Assembly: GCA_934700375.1 (NCBI GenBank)
Contig: CAKUXT010000043.1
Location: 1-11,681, forward strand
Direction of reading: 5' to 3'
DNA: 11,681 nucleotides
Origin: an uncultured Bacilli bacterium
GTDB taxonomy: Bacteria > Bacillota_I > Bacilli_A > RFN20 > CAG-288
Shown: one piece after another, positions 1 through 6,565 of the stretch
How positions within the stretch are numbered: position 1 is the stretch's first letter
How the letters are laid out: each line of letters begins with the position of its first letter
The notes under the pieces: generated by a model
Databases searched by the model: none
Told to the model about the DNA's origin: nothing
Seen by the model: only the letters and a program-made list of their open reading frames with translations
Program-made: the position numbers and the translations under genes

Positions 1-527
1 GAAAATTCACAAAGCCGATCCGTGTCGAAGATGATCAGCCGATCATCATCGAAGGCATCCACGCTCTCAACGACAGAATGACCGAGGAAATCCCTGATTT
101 CCAGAAATACAAAGTCTATATCGCACCGCAGCCCCAGGTCAACATCGACAACCATACGCCTATCTCGATGACAGACATGAGATTGTTAAGACGTATCGCC
201 AGAGACGCCAGAACAAGAGGCAGCGACGCCAGAGAGACAATCGGCATGTGGCCGAATGTCAGAAACGGCGAATTCAACTATATCTATCCGACACAGGAAA
301 ACGCAGACTTCGTCTTCGATTCCTTCTATCCCTATGAACCCTGTGTCTTGAAGAACATCGTTCTTCCGCAGTTAGACAAAATCACTCCTGACATGGAGGA
401 ATTCCTCACTGCCCAAAGATTGAAGAGCATGGTCAAGTACTTCTTGCCCATCCCCGTCGAAGACATCCCCTGCAATTCTCTGATGAGAGAGTTTGTCGGC
501 GGATCATCCTTCAAAGACGCAAGATAA
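1..527 (+). CDS. Nucleoside kinase (uridine kinase-like), C-terminal part; 5' end outside window
   Basis: The reading frame is open from base 3 with no start or stop before TAA at 525-527, so this is the last 174 codons of a longer gene. The Firmicutes family it resembles is about 550 residues, with an N-terminal TGS/threonyl-tRNA-synthetase-like part and a P-loop uridine kinase-type domain. Visible landmarks of the kinase C-terminus are IIIEGIHALND at the left edge, then ISMTDMRLLRRIARDARTRG, MWPNVRNGE, the tail PIPVEDIPCNSLMREFVGG and a final phenylalanine-containing segment. The expected role is ATP-dependent phosphorylation of a nucleoside in cytosolic salvage. The exact substrate cannot be read from this piece, and the P-loop lies outside the window. 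The ATG at 78 is internal (a Met in the middle of a conserved block) and is not the start. Base composition is somewhat richer in C-ending codons than the ABC genes to the right. It ends about 20 bases before a strong terminator. Confidence 0.85.
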   Translation, partial: KFTKPIRVEDDQPIIIEGIHALNDRMTEEIPDFQKYKVYIAPQPQVNIDNHTPISMTDMRLLRRIARDARTRGSDARETIGMWPNVRNGEFNYIYPTQENADFVFDSFYPYEPCVLKNIVLPQLDKITPDMEEFLTAQRLKSMVKYFLPIPVEDIPCNSLMREFVGGSSFKDAR

Positions 528-540
528 AACTTAAGACCAT

Positions 541-582
541 AAGAAAAGCGGCCGCCCCGTGAGGAGCGGTCGCTATTTTCTT
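541..582. terminator. Bidirectional rho-independent terminator between converging genes
   Basis: A hairpin spans 547-574: left arm AGCGGCCGCCCC, loop GTGA, right arm GGAGCGGTCGCT. It forms 12 positions with one mismatch and one G-T wobble. It is flanked by AAGAAA on the left and ATTTTCTT on the right, so each strand reads a GC-rich stem followed by a T-rich tract. It sits between the stop codons of the nucleoside kinase gene (+) and the cold-shock gene (-) and can serve both. Confidence 0.88.
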
Positions 583-612
583 AGTCAATATTTCTCAAAG
601 AAACTGACTAAG
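580..612 (-). other. Second hairpin in the 3' untranslated region of the cold-shock gene
   Basis: A perfect 8-base inverted repeat, CTTAGTCA (580-587) and TGACTAAG (605-612), encloses an inner repeat TTTCT (591-595) / AGAAA (599-603) with a CAA loop. The cold-shock transcript would meet this AT-rich stem directly after its stop codon and before the GC-rich terminator. It could be an mRNA 3' stabilising structure or an auxiliary terminator; it overlaps the end of the T tract used by the + strand transcript. The structure is seen; its role is inferred. Confidence 0.5.
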
Positions 613-621
613 AGCCCTGGA

Positions 622-822
622 TTAGTCGGCGAAATGGATGTTGTTGGCTCTGAGACCCTTTTCGGTAGAAGCTTCTTCGTATTCAACCTTCTGACCGACT
701 TCGGCAGTCTTGAATCCATCCATGACTAACTGAGAATAATGGAAGAAATAATCCTTGCCATCTTCACCAGTGATGAATCCATAGCCTTTTTCTTTGTCGA
801 ACTTCTTAACAGTACCCTTCAT
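622..822 (-). CDS. Cold-shock domain protein (CspA/CspB family)
   Basis: A 66-residue single cold-shock domain, the normal length for the family. These proteins are small cytosolic five-stranded beta-barrels that bind single-stranded RNA or DNA and act as RNA chaperones. RNP1 is KGYGFI (residues 12-17; usual form KGFGFI) and RNP2 is DYFFHYS (24-30; usual form DVFVHFS). The end, EKGLRANNIHF, matches the usual RGPQAANV segment. Oddities: the surface tryptophan found in most relatives (Trp8 of B. subtilis CspB, in VKWF) is lysine here (VKKF), and the proline of GPQAANV is leucine. Both positions belong to the nucleic-acid-binding face, so binding may differ from the standard. The ATG is preceded by AGAAAGGG with an 8-base spacer, which supports the start. 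It is a single-gene unit with its own promoter candidate and two 3' hairpins. Confidence 0.93.
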   Translation of the reverse strand: MKGTVKKFDKEKGYGFITGEDGKDYFFHYSQLVMDGFKTAEVGQKVEYEEASTEKGLRANNIHFAD

Positions 823-868
823 TGTCTAAACCCTTTCTTTCGCACCGATAAAAAATCAATGCAGTAAA

Positions 869-877
869 AATATAACA
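869..877 (-). promoter_or_regulatory. Candidate extended -10 promoter of the cold-shock gene
   Basis: On the - strand the sequence reads TGTTATATT, an extended -10 element (TGn followed by TATATT). It lies about 47 bases before the cold-shock ATG, giving a 5' leader of roughly 40 nucleotides. No good -35 box is seen 16-18 bases upstream, which is tolerable for extended -10 promoters. The surrounding 823-927 interval is AT-rich and holds no gene. It also contains the end of the upstream ABC transcript, for which I see no convincing terminator. Confidence 0.4.
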
Positions 878-927
878 CAAAACAATGCCTATAGGGAAAG
901 ATTTTTTAACTTATTTTTTGTAAGCGG

Positions 928-3735
928 TTATAAATCATTCGATTTCAAAGCCTCTTTTGGCGTGATTTTTCTGCTTTGAACCACTAAAAGGATGAATACA
1001 ACAAGGCCTAAAGCAATCATTTCAAAGAAAGAAAGCAGGAAAGGCTTGATGCTCCCTTGATAACTGTTCAGTGTCAATTGAAGTGCATTTTTTATCGTTT
1101 TTTCAGTAATAGAAGAGAAAACAAGAGAATTCAGATAACTGAACAAAGACAACAAAGCAATCAGCAACAGATAATACAAAGATATTTCTTTTTTCCGATA
1201 TCCTAAAGCAAGCATGACTCCGATGTTCTTCCTATCTTTCTTCATGATGAGAAAGAAGGATAAAAACATCAGAAAAGCAGACGAAAGGAAAGATAAAAGA
1301 GACAAAGAGAAGAAGACATCAGAGAGAAGTTTTAATGTTTTTTCGATTTCTTTTATCATTTCGAACATCGGGAAAGACACCTGATATTTTCGATCCTTTG
1401 TCATCATTCTCTCACAGTCTTCTTTTGTCACTTTGTCAAAATCAACTCTCATAGTAACATTATCGATATAAAAGCTGTCTTTGTTTGGATGTGTAAGAAA
1501 AAACGAATAGGCAAGAGGAAACAGAGGATCCTGATACAAGCTGAGAGAATCGTCATCATAGACAGCGCTGATCGTCAGTTCCCCTTCCATAAAATAATGA
1601 TGATAACGATCATTTTCTTTTTTCGTCTTTTCAAGTGTCAGGACATACAGCTTCTCACCGATAGCATCACTAGGAAGCGAAAAGATTTCCTCTGCCATCT
1701 TTTTCGATATGCCGATTTCATCGCTTCTAGTCGGTGCATTTCCATAAAGAAGAGATTGCTCTTCCATCGAATGAAACACCAGTCCGTTTCCATCCATGGA
1801 AGAGAGAAGATCAGCCTTGATCACACCATTTTCCGTCTCGATCAATGAACCCTGGAAGCTTCCTAAATCATAAAAAGAATAAGCATTATTATCCTGTATT
1901 CGATTCAGTTTGTCTTTATAACGGGAGAAGAAATATGGAGAGAGGAAGCCGCTGATATACCCGCTTGCCGTATAGGTATACATCGGAGAAGAGAAGCTTA
2001 AAGCAGATAGGAAATCTCGGTTCTCATTATAGATTCTATAAATATCACTTACGGATATTCGATTTCTATAATCTTTATAGACTCCGATATGATTATATGT
2101 TTGCATCTTCCCATCGATGAAATAAGATGATTGTTTCAGTATCTCAAGTGTCAGCTCCTTTTGTGCATCTTTAAGAAAGGAAAGAAAGAAATCGACAATC
2201 CTGTCTTTCTTGATTCTCAGCCCTCTGCATTTGATCAGTGTCCATGGGGGATACTCCCCTTTTTCTTCTTCGTATCTCTCTTTGAAATGAAGGATTACTT
2301 TTACAAAATAAGAGGAGAATCCCTTCTCAGGAATCACGACTTTACAGGTAGTGGAAGGGTAGACATTTCGAATGCGAAAAGAATGATTCAGCTGATATTT
2401 CCATTCGCTGACATAAAAGAGAAACTCAAAAGAGACGACTTTATAGGACAATGCGCCATTGATTTCGTTTATTTCTTTTTCATCGATCTCTTTTGGTTTT
2501 TTACTGAAGAGAAGATAGTACATACCAAAAAGAGAATCTTCATCCAAAAGCAGCGCGATTTCTTCTTTCTTATAGTTTTTGACTTTATCTTCCAATCTTT
2601 CTTCTTCCGGAAGTGAATAATTGAGAATGGAATCAGCCGAGAATTTCTTCAATGTATAGGAAGACTCCCGGTATCTTGCTTTGATGGATTGACTGTTGAG
2701 AAACACTTCATTCAGTGAAGTCAGATAGAAATCCTCTTGGCAGATGACCATATCAGGATATGCAAGACAGTAATGGGATAGCTCTTCCTGAGATGCAATT
2801 TCATAATTTGCTCTTTTGATTCCTTGTTCTTTGTTTTCAATCACCATCGTATTGTCTTTCATGTACTTAGAGAAAGAACTGACTAAGGATGATGAGATAT
2901 TTCCGGAAAGCTGAAAAGAAAAAGAAGAGGAGAAAAGAGCAAGTGTCAGTGAAAAGAAGACGATTGACATGAATCTAGCATGTGCTTTGAAAAATGAGAG
3001 CGCAGATTTCAGCTGTGCAGAAAGAGGATAATTTCTTCTCTCTGTTTTCTTTCTTGTTATTGTTCTGTTTTCTTCCTCTCCTTTTTTGCAAAGGCAAAGA
3101 ACACCATCGACTAGTTCATAGACTGTTGCTGAAGATGGAATGGAATCCAGTTCATGCGTGATGATAAGAACAAGCCTTTTCTTCGATTCCTCTTCCAATA
3201 TAGAGGTGATCTCTTTTCTTAAGGAGACATCAAGAGAACTGACAGGTTCATCGACAAGAAGAATATCAGAGTCTCTTAATAGACCTCTTGCCAAGGAGAG
3301 GCGTTTCTTTTCTCCGCCTGATGCATCTTTGAATTTCATTTTCTTTTTCGCTTTCAGTCCTACTCTTTCCAAAGCAGAAAGGAGTTTTCTTTCTTTTTCC
3401 TCTTTGCTTAGATTGATGATATCAAGAGACTTCATCAGATTCTCTTCTACTGTCTCCTCTTCCAATGAACAATAATCCTGAAATACAAAAGATACATGCT
3501 GAAAACGATAATCGGCTTTCTCCTCTTCTGTCATATTCTTCAGCTCTTTTTTATTGAAGCAGATGCTTCCCTCATATGTTTCATCAATGCAGCCGATCAA
3601 GGAAAGCAGCGTTGTCTTTCCTGCCCCTGATTTACCGATGATATAAAGAAGACCTGTGTCTTGTATACTGAGTGTAATATCCGATAGGACAGGTTTATCA
3701 TGATATCTTTTTGTCAAATGAGAGATTTCAATCAT
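928..3735 (-). CDS. ABC ATPase-FtsX/MacB-type permease fusion, exporter subunit 2
   Basis: A 935-residue membrane protein with a full ABC ATPase at the N-terminus: Walker A GKSGAGKT (34-41), Q-loop Gln86, signature ASGGEKKR (138-145), Walker B DILLVDEP (157-164) with SSLD after it, and H-loop His194. A charged linker leads to membrane helix 1 (about 254-275). A very large external region follows (about 276-800), then three C-terminal helices (about 805-831, 851-874, 899-920). After helix 2 comes IGVMLALGYRKKEI, the FtsX-family motif, and near the end PKEAL, both typical of MacB-like permeases. The external domain is more than 500 residues, far larger than that of MacB. The start is supported by GGAGGG with a 9-base spacer; the ATG overlaps the stop of subunit 1 by one base (TGATG), implying translational coupling. 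Likely an ATP-driven exporter or signal-transmitting complex. The substrate is unknown, with no peptide, bacteriocin or sensor gene beside it. Confidence 0.85.
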   Translation of the reverse strand: MIEISHLTKRYHDKPVLSDITLSIQDTGLLYIIGKSGAGKTTLLSLIGCIDETYEGSICFNKKELKNMTEEEKADYRFQHVSFVFQDYCSLEEETVEENLMKSLDIINLSKEEKERKLLSALERVGLKAKKKMKFKDASGGEKKRLSLARGLLRDSDILLVDEPVSSLDVSLRKEITSILEEESKKRLVLIITHELDSIPSSATVYELVDGVLCLCKKGEEENRTITRKKTERRNYPLSAQLKSALSFFKAHARFMSIVFFSLTLALFSSSFSFQLSGNISSSLVSSFSKYMKDNTMVIENKEQGIKRANYEIASQEELSHYCLAYPDMVICQEDFYLTSLNEVFLNSQSIKARYRESSYTLKKFSADSILNYSLPEEERLEDKVKNYKKEEIALLLDEDSLFGMYYLLFSKKPKEIDEKEINEINGALSYKVVSFEFLFYVSEWKYQLNHSFRIRNVYPSTTCKVVIPEKGFSSYFVKVILHFKERYEEEKGEYPPWTLIKCRGLRIKKDRIVDFFLSFLKDAQKELTLEILKQSSYFIDGKMQTYNHIGVYKDYRNRISVSDIYRIYNENRDFLSALSFSSPMYTYTASGYISGFLSPYFFSRYKDKLNRIQDNNAYSFYDLGSFQGSLIETENGVIKADLLSSMDGNGLVFHSMEEQSLLYGNAPTRSDEIGISKKMAEEIFSLPSDAIGEKLYVLTLEKTKKENDRYHHYFMEGELTISAVYDDDSLSLYQDPLFPLAYSFFLTHPNKDSFYIDNVTMRVDFDKVTKEDCERMMTKDRKYQVSFPMFEMIKEIEKTLKLLSDVFFSLSLLSFLSSAFLMFLSFFLIMKKDRKNIGVMLALGYRKKEISLYYLLLIALLSLFSYLNSLVFSSITEKTIKNALQLTLNSYQGSIKPFLLSFFEMIALGLVVFILLVVQSRKITPKEALKSNDL

Positions 3736-5681
3736 CAGTCTTCGCCCTCCAATTGTTCTTTTACTTCATCATCTTTTACTCTTCTTAATGCAAAATAGGA
3801 AGATAGGAAAGATATCAGAAACACAAGAACAAACAACAATAAAAGATAAGAAAAAGAGAGTCCTTGCATCAATGTAGGATAGTAATACGATTGTAGAAGC
3901 GAATCGACTAGAAGGGAAAGAACGATAGAAGAAAACAATAGAAGGATACCTGCACACATGAAAAAGAGAAGAGACATCGTAAAGACAATCGTACGTTTGT
4001 TCTCTTTTTGATTTTCTTCAATCGTCAGAAGAGCAAAAAAGCGAATGTTATCGATATACAAAGAATAAATGATCAGAAATTCAGAAAGACAGGCACCTAA
4101 AAGGTTCAGAACAAGAAAAAGAAAAACAACCTTCAGCAAAGAAGAGACAATATCGATGACACTCTCCTCTATCTTGATAGCCTCATTGGTAAAGATCATA
4201 TGATCGCCATTGTCTTTGAAAGAAGAATAGAGAGAAACATCCTCTCTATAACAAAGGACTTCATGAGATAGATAATCCTCTTCTTTGTATTTATCGATAT
4301 CAAAATAAGAGGATAAGGTAATATCGCTTTGATATTCTTCTGATGCTTTCTCCAGTTTCTTTCTGGATATCGAATCAAAAAGAGAATGATAATCATAAAA
4401 GACAGTCGGCTGATTCAATAATTTCTTTTCTTTTGAAATGCCGACTATCTTAAAAGAATAATCAAAAGAAAGAATCTCATCCCGCTCTATCTCTCTTAAC
4501 GGGAAAGATACTTGATAGGTGAAGTGAATCTCTTTACCTAAGACATCACTTTCAAATTCAGACGCAAAAGATTGATTGACTACAACTTCATCACCGCTTT
4601 GAAATCCTCTTCCTTTCATGATTCTGGATTCAGCCTGAACAATGACTGGCGAAAACAAAGTCATCACTTCCTTGTTATAAAGAAGGACTTCTCTTGAAGA
4701 GGGAAGGAAATAGGAAAGGCTTGGATAAACTTTACTGAGATGGTATTTTTCTCGTATCTCTTTTTCCGGTATCGCGTATTTTTCTAGACTTAGATGCCCT
4801 TCCTCTGCGATTTTTACTTTCTGCTGTACCTTCAGTGTTTCATATCCGTAATGTTCCTTTGCAATTGAAGACATAAACGAAGAAATATTGGAATTGATGA
4901 CAAGCGAAAAATAGACAAGAGTCAGATTCAGGACTAAAAAGATACAGGACAGAATTACTCTTCTCTTTTTGAATCTGATATATTTCCACTGTAAAGACAA
5001 GGCGTTTTTCAACGAGATCGACTTTGATTTTTCTTCTTCTCTCTGATCAGTTGTTCGATCAGACTTAGCGTCATCTGTCTTTAAAACATTCAACCGTCCA
5101 TCCCTCAGTTCATAAAGAACATCAGCAAGAAGAAACGCATTCTTTTCATCATGACTGACCATTAAAACAAGATGGTCTTCTGCAATCTCTTTGAGAATCG
5201 AATAAATATCAAGAGATGTCTTTTCATCAAGCTGACCAGTAGGCTCATCGAGAATCAATACTGGTTTATCTAGCACTAGAGCACGGGCGATGGATACTCG
5301 CATTTTCTCTCCGCCTGATAGAGTTGTAACATCTCTCTCTTCAAATCCTTCAAGTCCTACCTTCATCAATGATTCTTTTACTTTGGTATCGATATCATTC
5401 TTGTTTTTCAATAATAGAGGAAACGATACGTTGTCTTTGACACTGAGATAAGGAAGCAGAAGCGAAGACTGAAAAACAAGAGAGATCTTCTCTCTTTCGT
5501 TTCCTTTGATCTCTCCTTTCTGAAGCGAAAGGACATGACATAGTAAAGAGAGGAAAGTAGTCTTTCCAGATCCGCTTTTTCCTAACAGGACAACAAATCC
5601 GCTATCAGGAAAAGAGACTGAAATATCTTTCAGCACCTCCTTTTCCTGATAAGAATAAGAAATATGATTGACTTGAATCAA
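3735..5681 (-). CDS. ABC ATPase-FtsX/MacB-type permease fusion, exporter subunit 1
   Basis: A 648-residue protein with the same architecture as its downstream partner but a smaller external domain. ATPase: Walker A GKSGSGKT (34-41), Q-loop Gln71, signature LSGGEKMR (121-128), Walker B VLILDEPTGQLD (141-152), H-loop His177. A charged linker (about 200-240) precedes helix 1 (241-262). The external part is about 263-512, and three C-terminal helices lie near 514-540, 564-591 and 609-632. Both ATPases keep all catalytic motifs, so a heterodimer would have two competent sites. The start codon is TTG at 5679-5681, chosen because GAGGGG lies 6 bases upstream and the protein then begins MIQVNHISYSY, a normal ABC start. 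That ribosome binding site lies within a hairpin. The C-terminus ends in acidic residues. No substrate can be assigned from sequence. Confidence 0.85.
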   Translation of the reverse strand: MIQVNHISYSYQEKEVLKDISVSFPDSGFVVLLGKSGSGKTTFLSLLCHVLSLQKGEIKGNEREKISLVFQSSLLLPYLSVKDNVSFPLLLKNKNDIDTKVKESLMKVGLEGFEERDVTTLSGGEKMRVSIARALVLDKPVLILDEPTGQLDEKTSLDIYSILKEIAEDHLVLMVSHDEKNAFLLADVLYELRDGRLNVLKTDDAKSDRTTDQREEEKSKSISLKNALSLQWKYIRFKKRRVILSCIFLVLNLTLVYFSLVINSNISSFMSSIAKEHYGYETLKVQQKVKIAEEGHLSLEKYAIPEKEIREKYHLSKVYPSLSYFLPSSREVLLYNKEVMTLFSPVIVQAESRIMKGRGFQSGDEVVVNQSFASEFESDVLGKEIHFTYQVSFPLREIERDEILSFDYSFKIVGISKEKKLLNQPTVFYDYHSLFDSISRKKLEKASEEYQSDITLSSYFDIDKYKEEDYLSHEVLCYREDVSLYSSFKDNGDHMIFTNEAIKIEESVIDIVSSLLKVVFLFLVLNLLGACLSEFLIIYSLYIDNIRFFALLTIEENQKENKRTIVFTMSLLFFMCAGILLLFSSIVLSLLVDSLLQSYYYPTLMQGLSFSYLLLLFVLVFLISFLSSYFALRRVKDDEVKEQLEGED

Positions 5682-5687
5682 AATAAT

Positions 5688-5719
5688 CCCCTCATGTAAA
5701 TATTTGTTTACATAAGGGG
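5688..5719 (-). promoter_or_regulatory. Hairpin that includes the ribosome binding site of ABC subunit 1; possible terminator after folD
   Basis: On the - strand CCCCTTATGTAAA pairs with TTTACATGAGGGG across a 6-base loop: 13 positions, one of them a G-U wobble in RNA. It starts 12 bases after the folD stop. It is followed by ATTATTTTG, so it resembles a moderate rho-independent terminator. The 3' arm contains GAGGGG (5688-5693), the only Shine-Dalgarno candidate for the TTG start at 5681. The same stem could therefore reduce read-through into the exporter genes and also hide their ribosome binding site. The pairing is seen directly; regulation is inference. Confidence 0.6.
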
Positions 5720-5731
5720 AAATTCAAAAAA

Positions 5732-6565
5732 TCAGAGCGATTTTAATGTATTTGTAAGATGAAGGCTCTTCGCTTTGAGATAGATTGCATTCTCAAGAAG
5801 ACAATAAGAAGTCAAAGCGCCGACACCGCCTGGAACTGGTGTGTAATTGATATTATCTGTCTCATCGACCGTAAAGGAGAGATCTCCAGAGCGCGATGAG
5901 AAGCCACAATCAATGATGGTGACACCCTCTTTAAGTACTTCTTTTTTCACAAGTCCTGAATGACCGGAAGCCAATATGATGATATCGGCATTCTTGAGAT
6001 ATGCATCTCTTTTTCCTTCATCAGTCTTTGAATGGAGAAGTGTTACATTCGCATTCTTCTTATTGAGAAGTTCAAAACAAGGAAGGCCTAAAGAAAGAGA
6101 ACGTCCGATGACGACTGCGTTTTTGTTTTCAGTCTCAATATTGTAATAAGAAAGGATTGTTTTGACTGACTTTGCCGTTGCCGGAAGATAGTTAAGATCT
6201 CCAGAGAAGAGCATTCCGCGATTGATATCGCTAAGCATATCAGGATCGCTGTCGCTTGGAATCAGATCGATGAATTCCTTCTCTTCTTTGATGGGGAGCG
6301 GACGTAGCAATAAGACGCTATGATTGGAAATACCTGCTTTGAAGATAGAAAGGTTTTCTTCTTTTGTCTTATCTTTGTCATAATAACCGACGACATAGGG
6401 AACAGAAAAGGACTCCAACAGTTTCTTGATGCTATTGAGGTAGCTGGCACAGTCCTGATTGTCCTGATCAAGATACAAATAGAAAGAGAGCGGAACGGAA
6501 GAAAGATTCTGCATTATGACCTCTTTTAATAGAGGACGAATGACTTTACCTGATAACTGTCTCAT
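5732..6565 (-). CDS. folD: FolD-family 5,10-methylene-tetrahydrofolate dehydrogenase, possibly lacking cyclohydrolase
   Basis: A 277-residue cytosolic FolD homologue, near the usual 280-290. FolD normally oxidises methylene-THF to methenyl-THF and hydrolyses that to 10-formyl-THF. Recognisable parts: LSGK near the N-terminus, SYLNSIKK (41-48), LLRPLP (86-91), the DSDPD cluster (105-109), the Rossmann motif GRSLSLGLP (154-162, usually GRSxxVGxP) and TPVPGGVG (242-249). The conserved tyrosine (Tyr42) remains. However, the catalytic lysine four residues later is Ile46, and the glutamine of the usual QLPLP motif aligns with Leu87 in LRPLP. These changes resemble the clostridial FolD subgroup with YERGA and RPLP motifs, in which cyclohydrolase is supplied by a separate FchA. 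The ATG overlaps the fhs stop (ATGA) and has GGAGG 4 bases upstream. It sits next to fhs, which feeds the same folate pool. Confidence 0.88.
   Translation of the reverse strand: MRQLSGKVIRPLLKEVIMQNLSSVPLSFYLYLDQDNQDCASYLNSIKKLLESFSVPYVVGYYDKDKTKEENLSIFKAGISNHSVLLLRPLPIKEEKEFIDLIPSDSDPDMLSDINRGMLFSGDLNYLPATAKSVKTILSYYNIETENKNAVVIGRSLSLGLPCFELLNKKNANVTLLHSKTDEGKRDAYLKNADIIILASGHSGLVKKEVLKEGVTIIDCGFSSRSGDLSFTVDETDNINYTPVPGGVGALTSYCLLENAIYLKAKSLHLTNTLKSL

Noticed and set aside
900..927. A possible terminator after ABC subunit 2 (CTTA, A-rich loop, TAAG on the - strand)
   Set aside because: The stem is only 4 bases and is followed by an A-rich, not T-rich, run.
2131..2616. A 161-codon open frame on the + strand inside the ABC subunit 2 gene, and a similar one at 1489-1848
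   Set aside because: They lie opposite a well-supported ABC-permease gene, are rich in Phe/Lys as expected from the complement of purine-rich codons, and show no family motif or ribosome binding site.
928..5681. Known bacteriocin export or BceAB-type antimicrobial resistance module
   Set aside because: There is no precursor peptide, histidine kinase, regulator or peptidase domain beside the pair, and the ATPase-permease fusion differs from the split BceA/BceB arrangement.
5678..5695. A five-residue leader frame (ATG AGG GGA TTA TTT TGA, - strand) overlapping the TTG start of ABC subunit 1
   Set aside because: The overlap with the start is suggestive of coupling, but the ATG has no ribosome binding site of its own and lies inside the hairpin, so I cannot support it as a gene.
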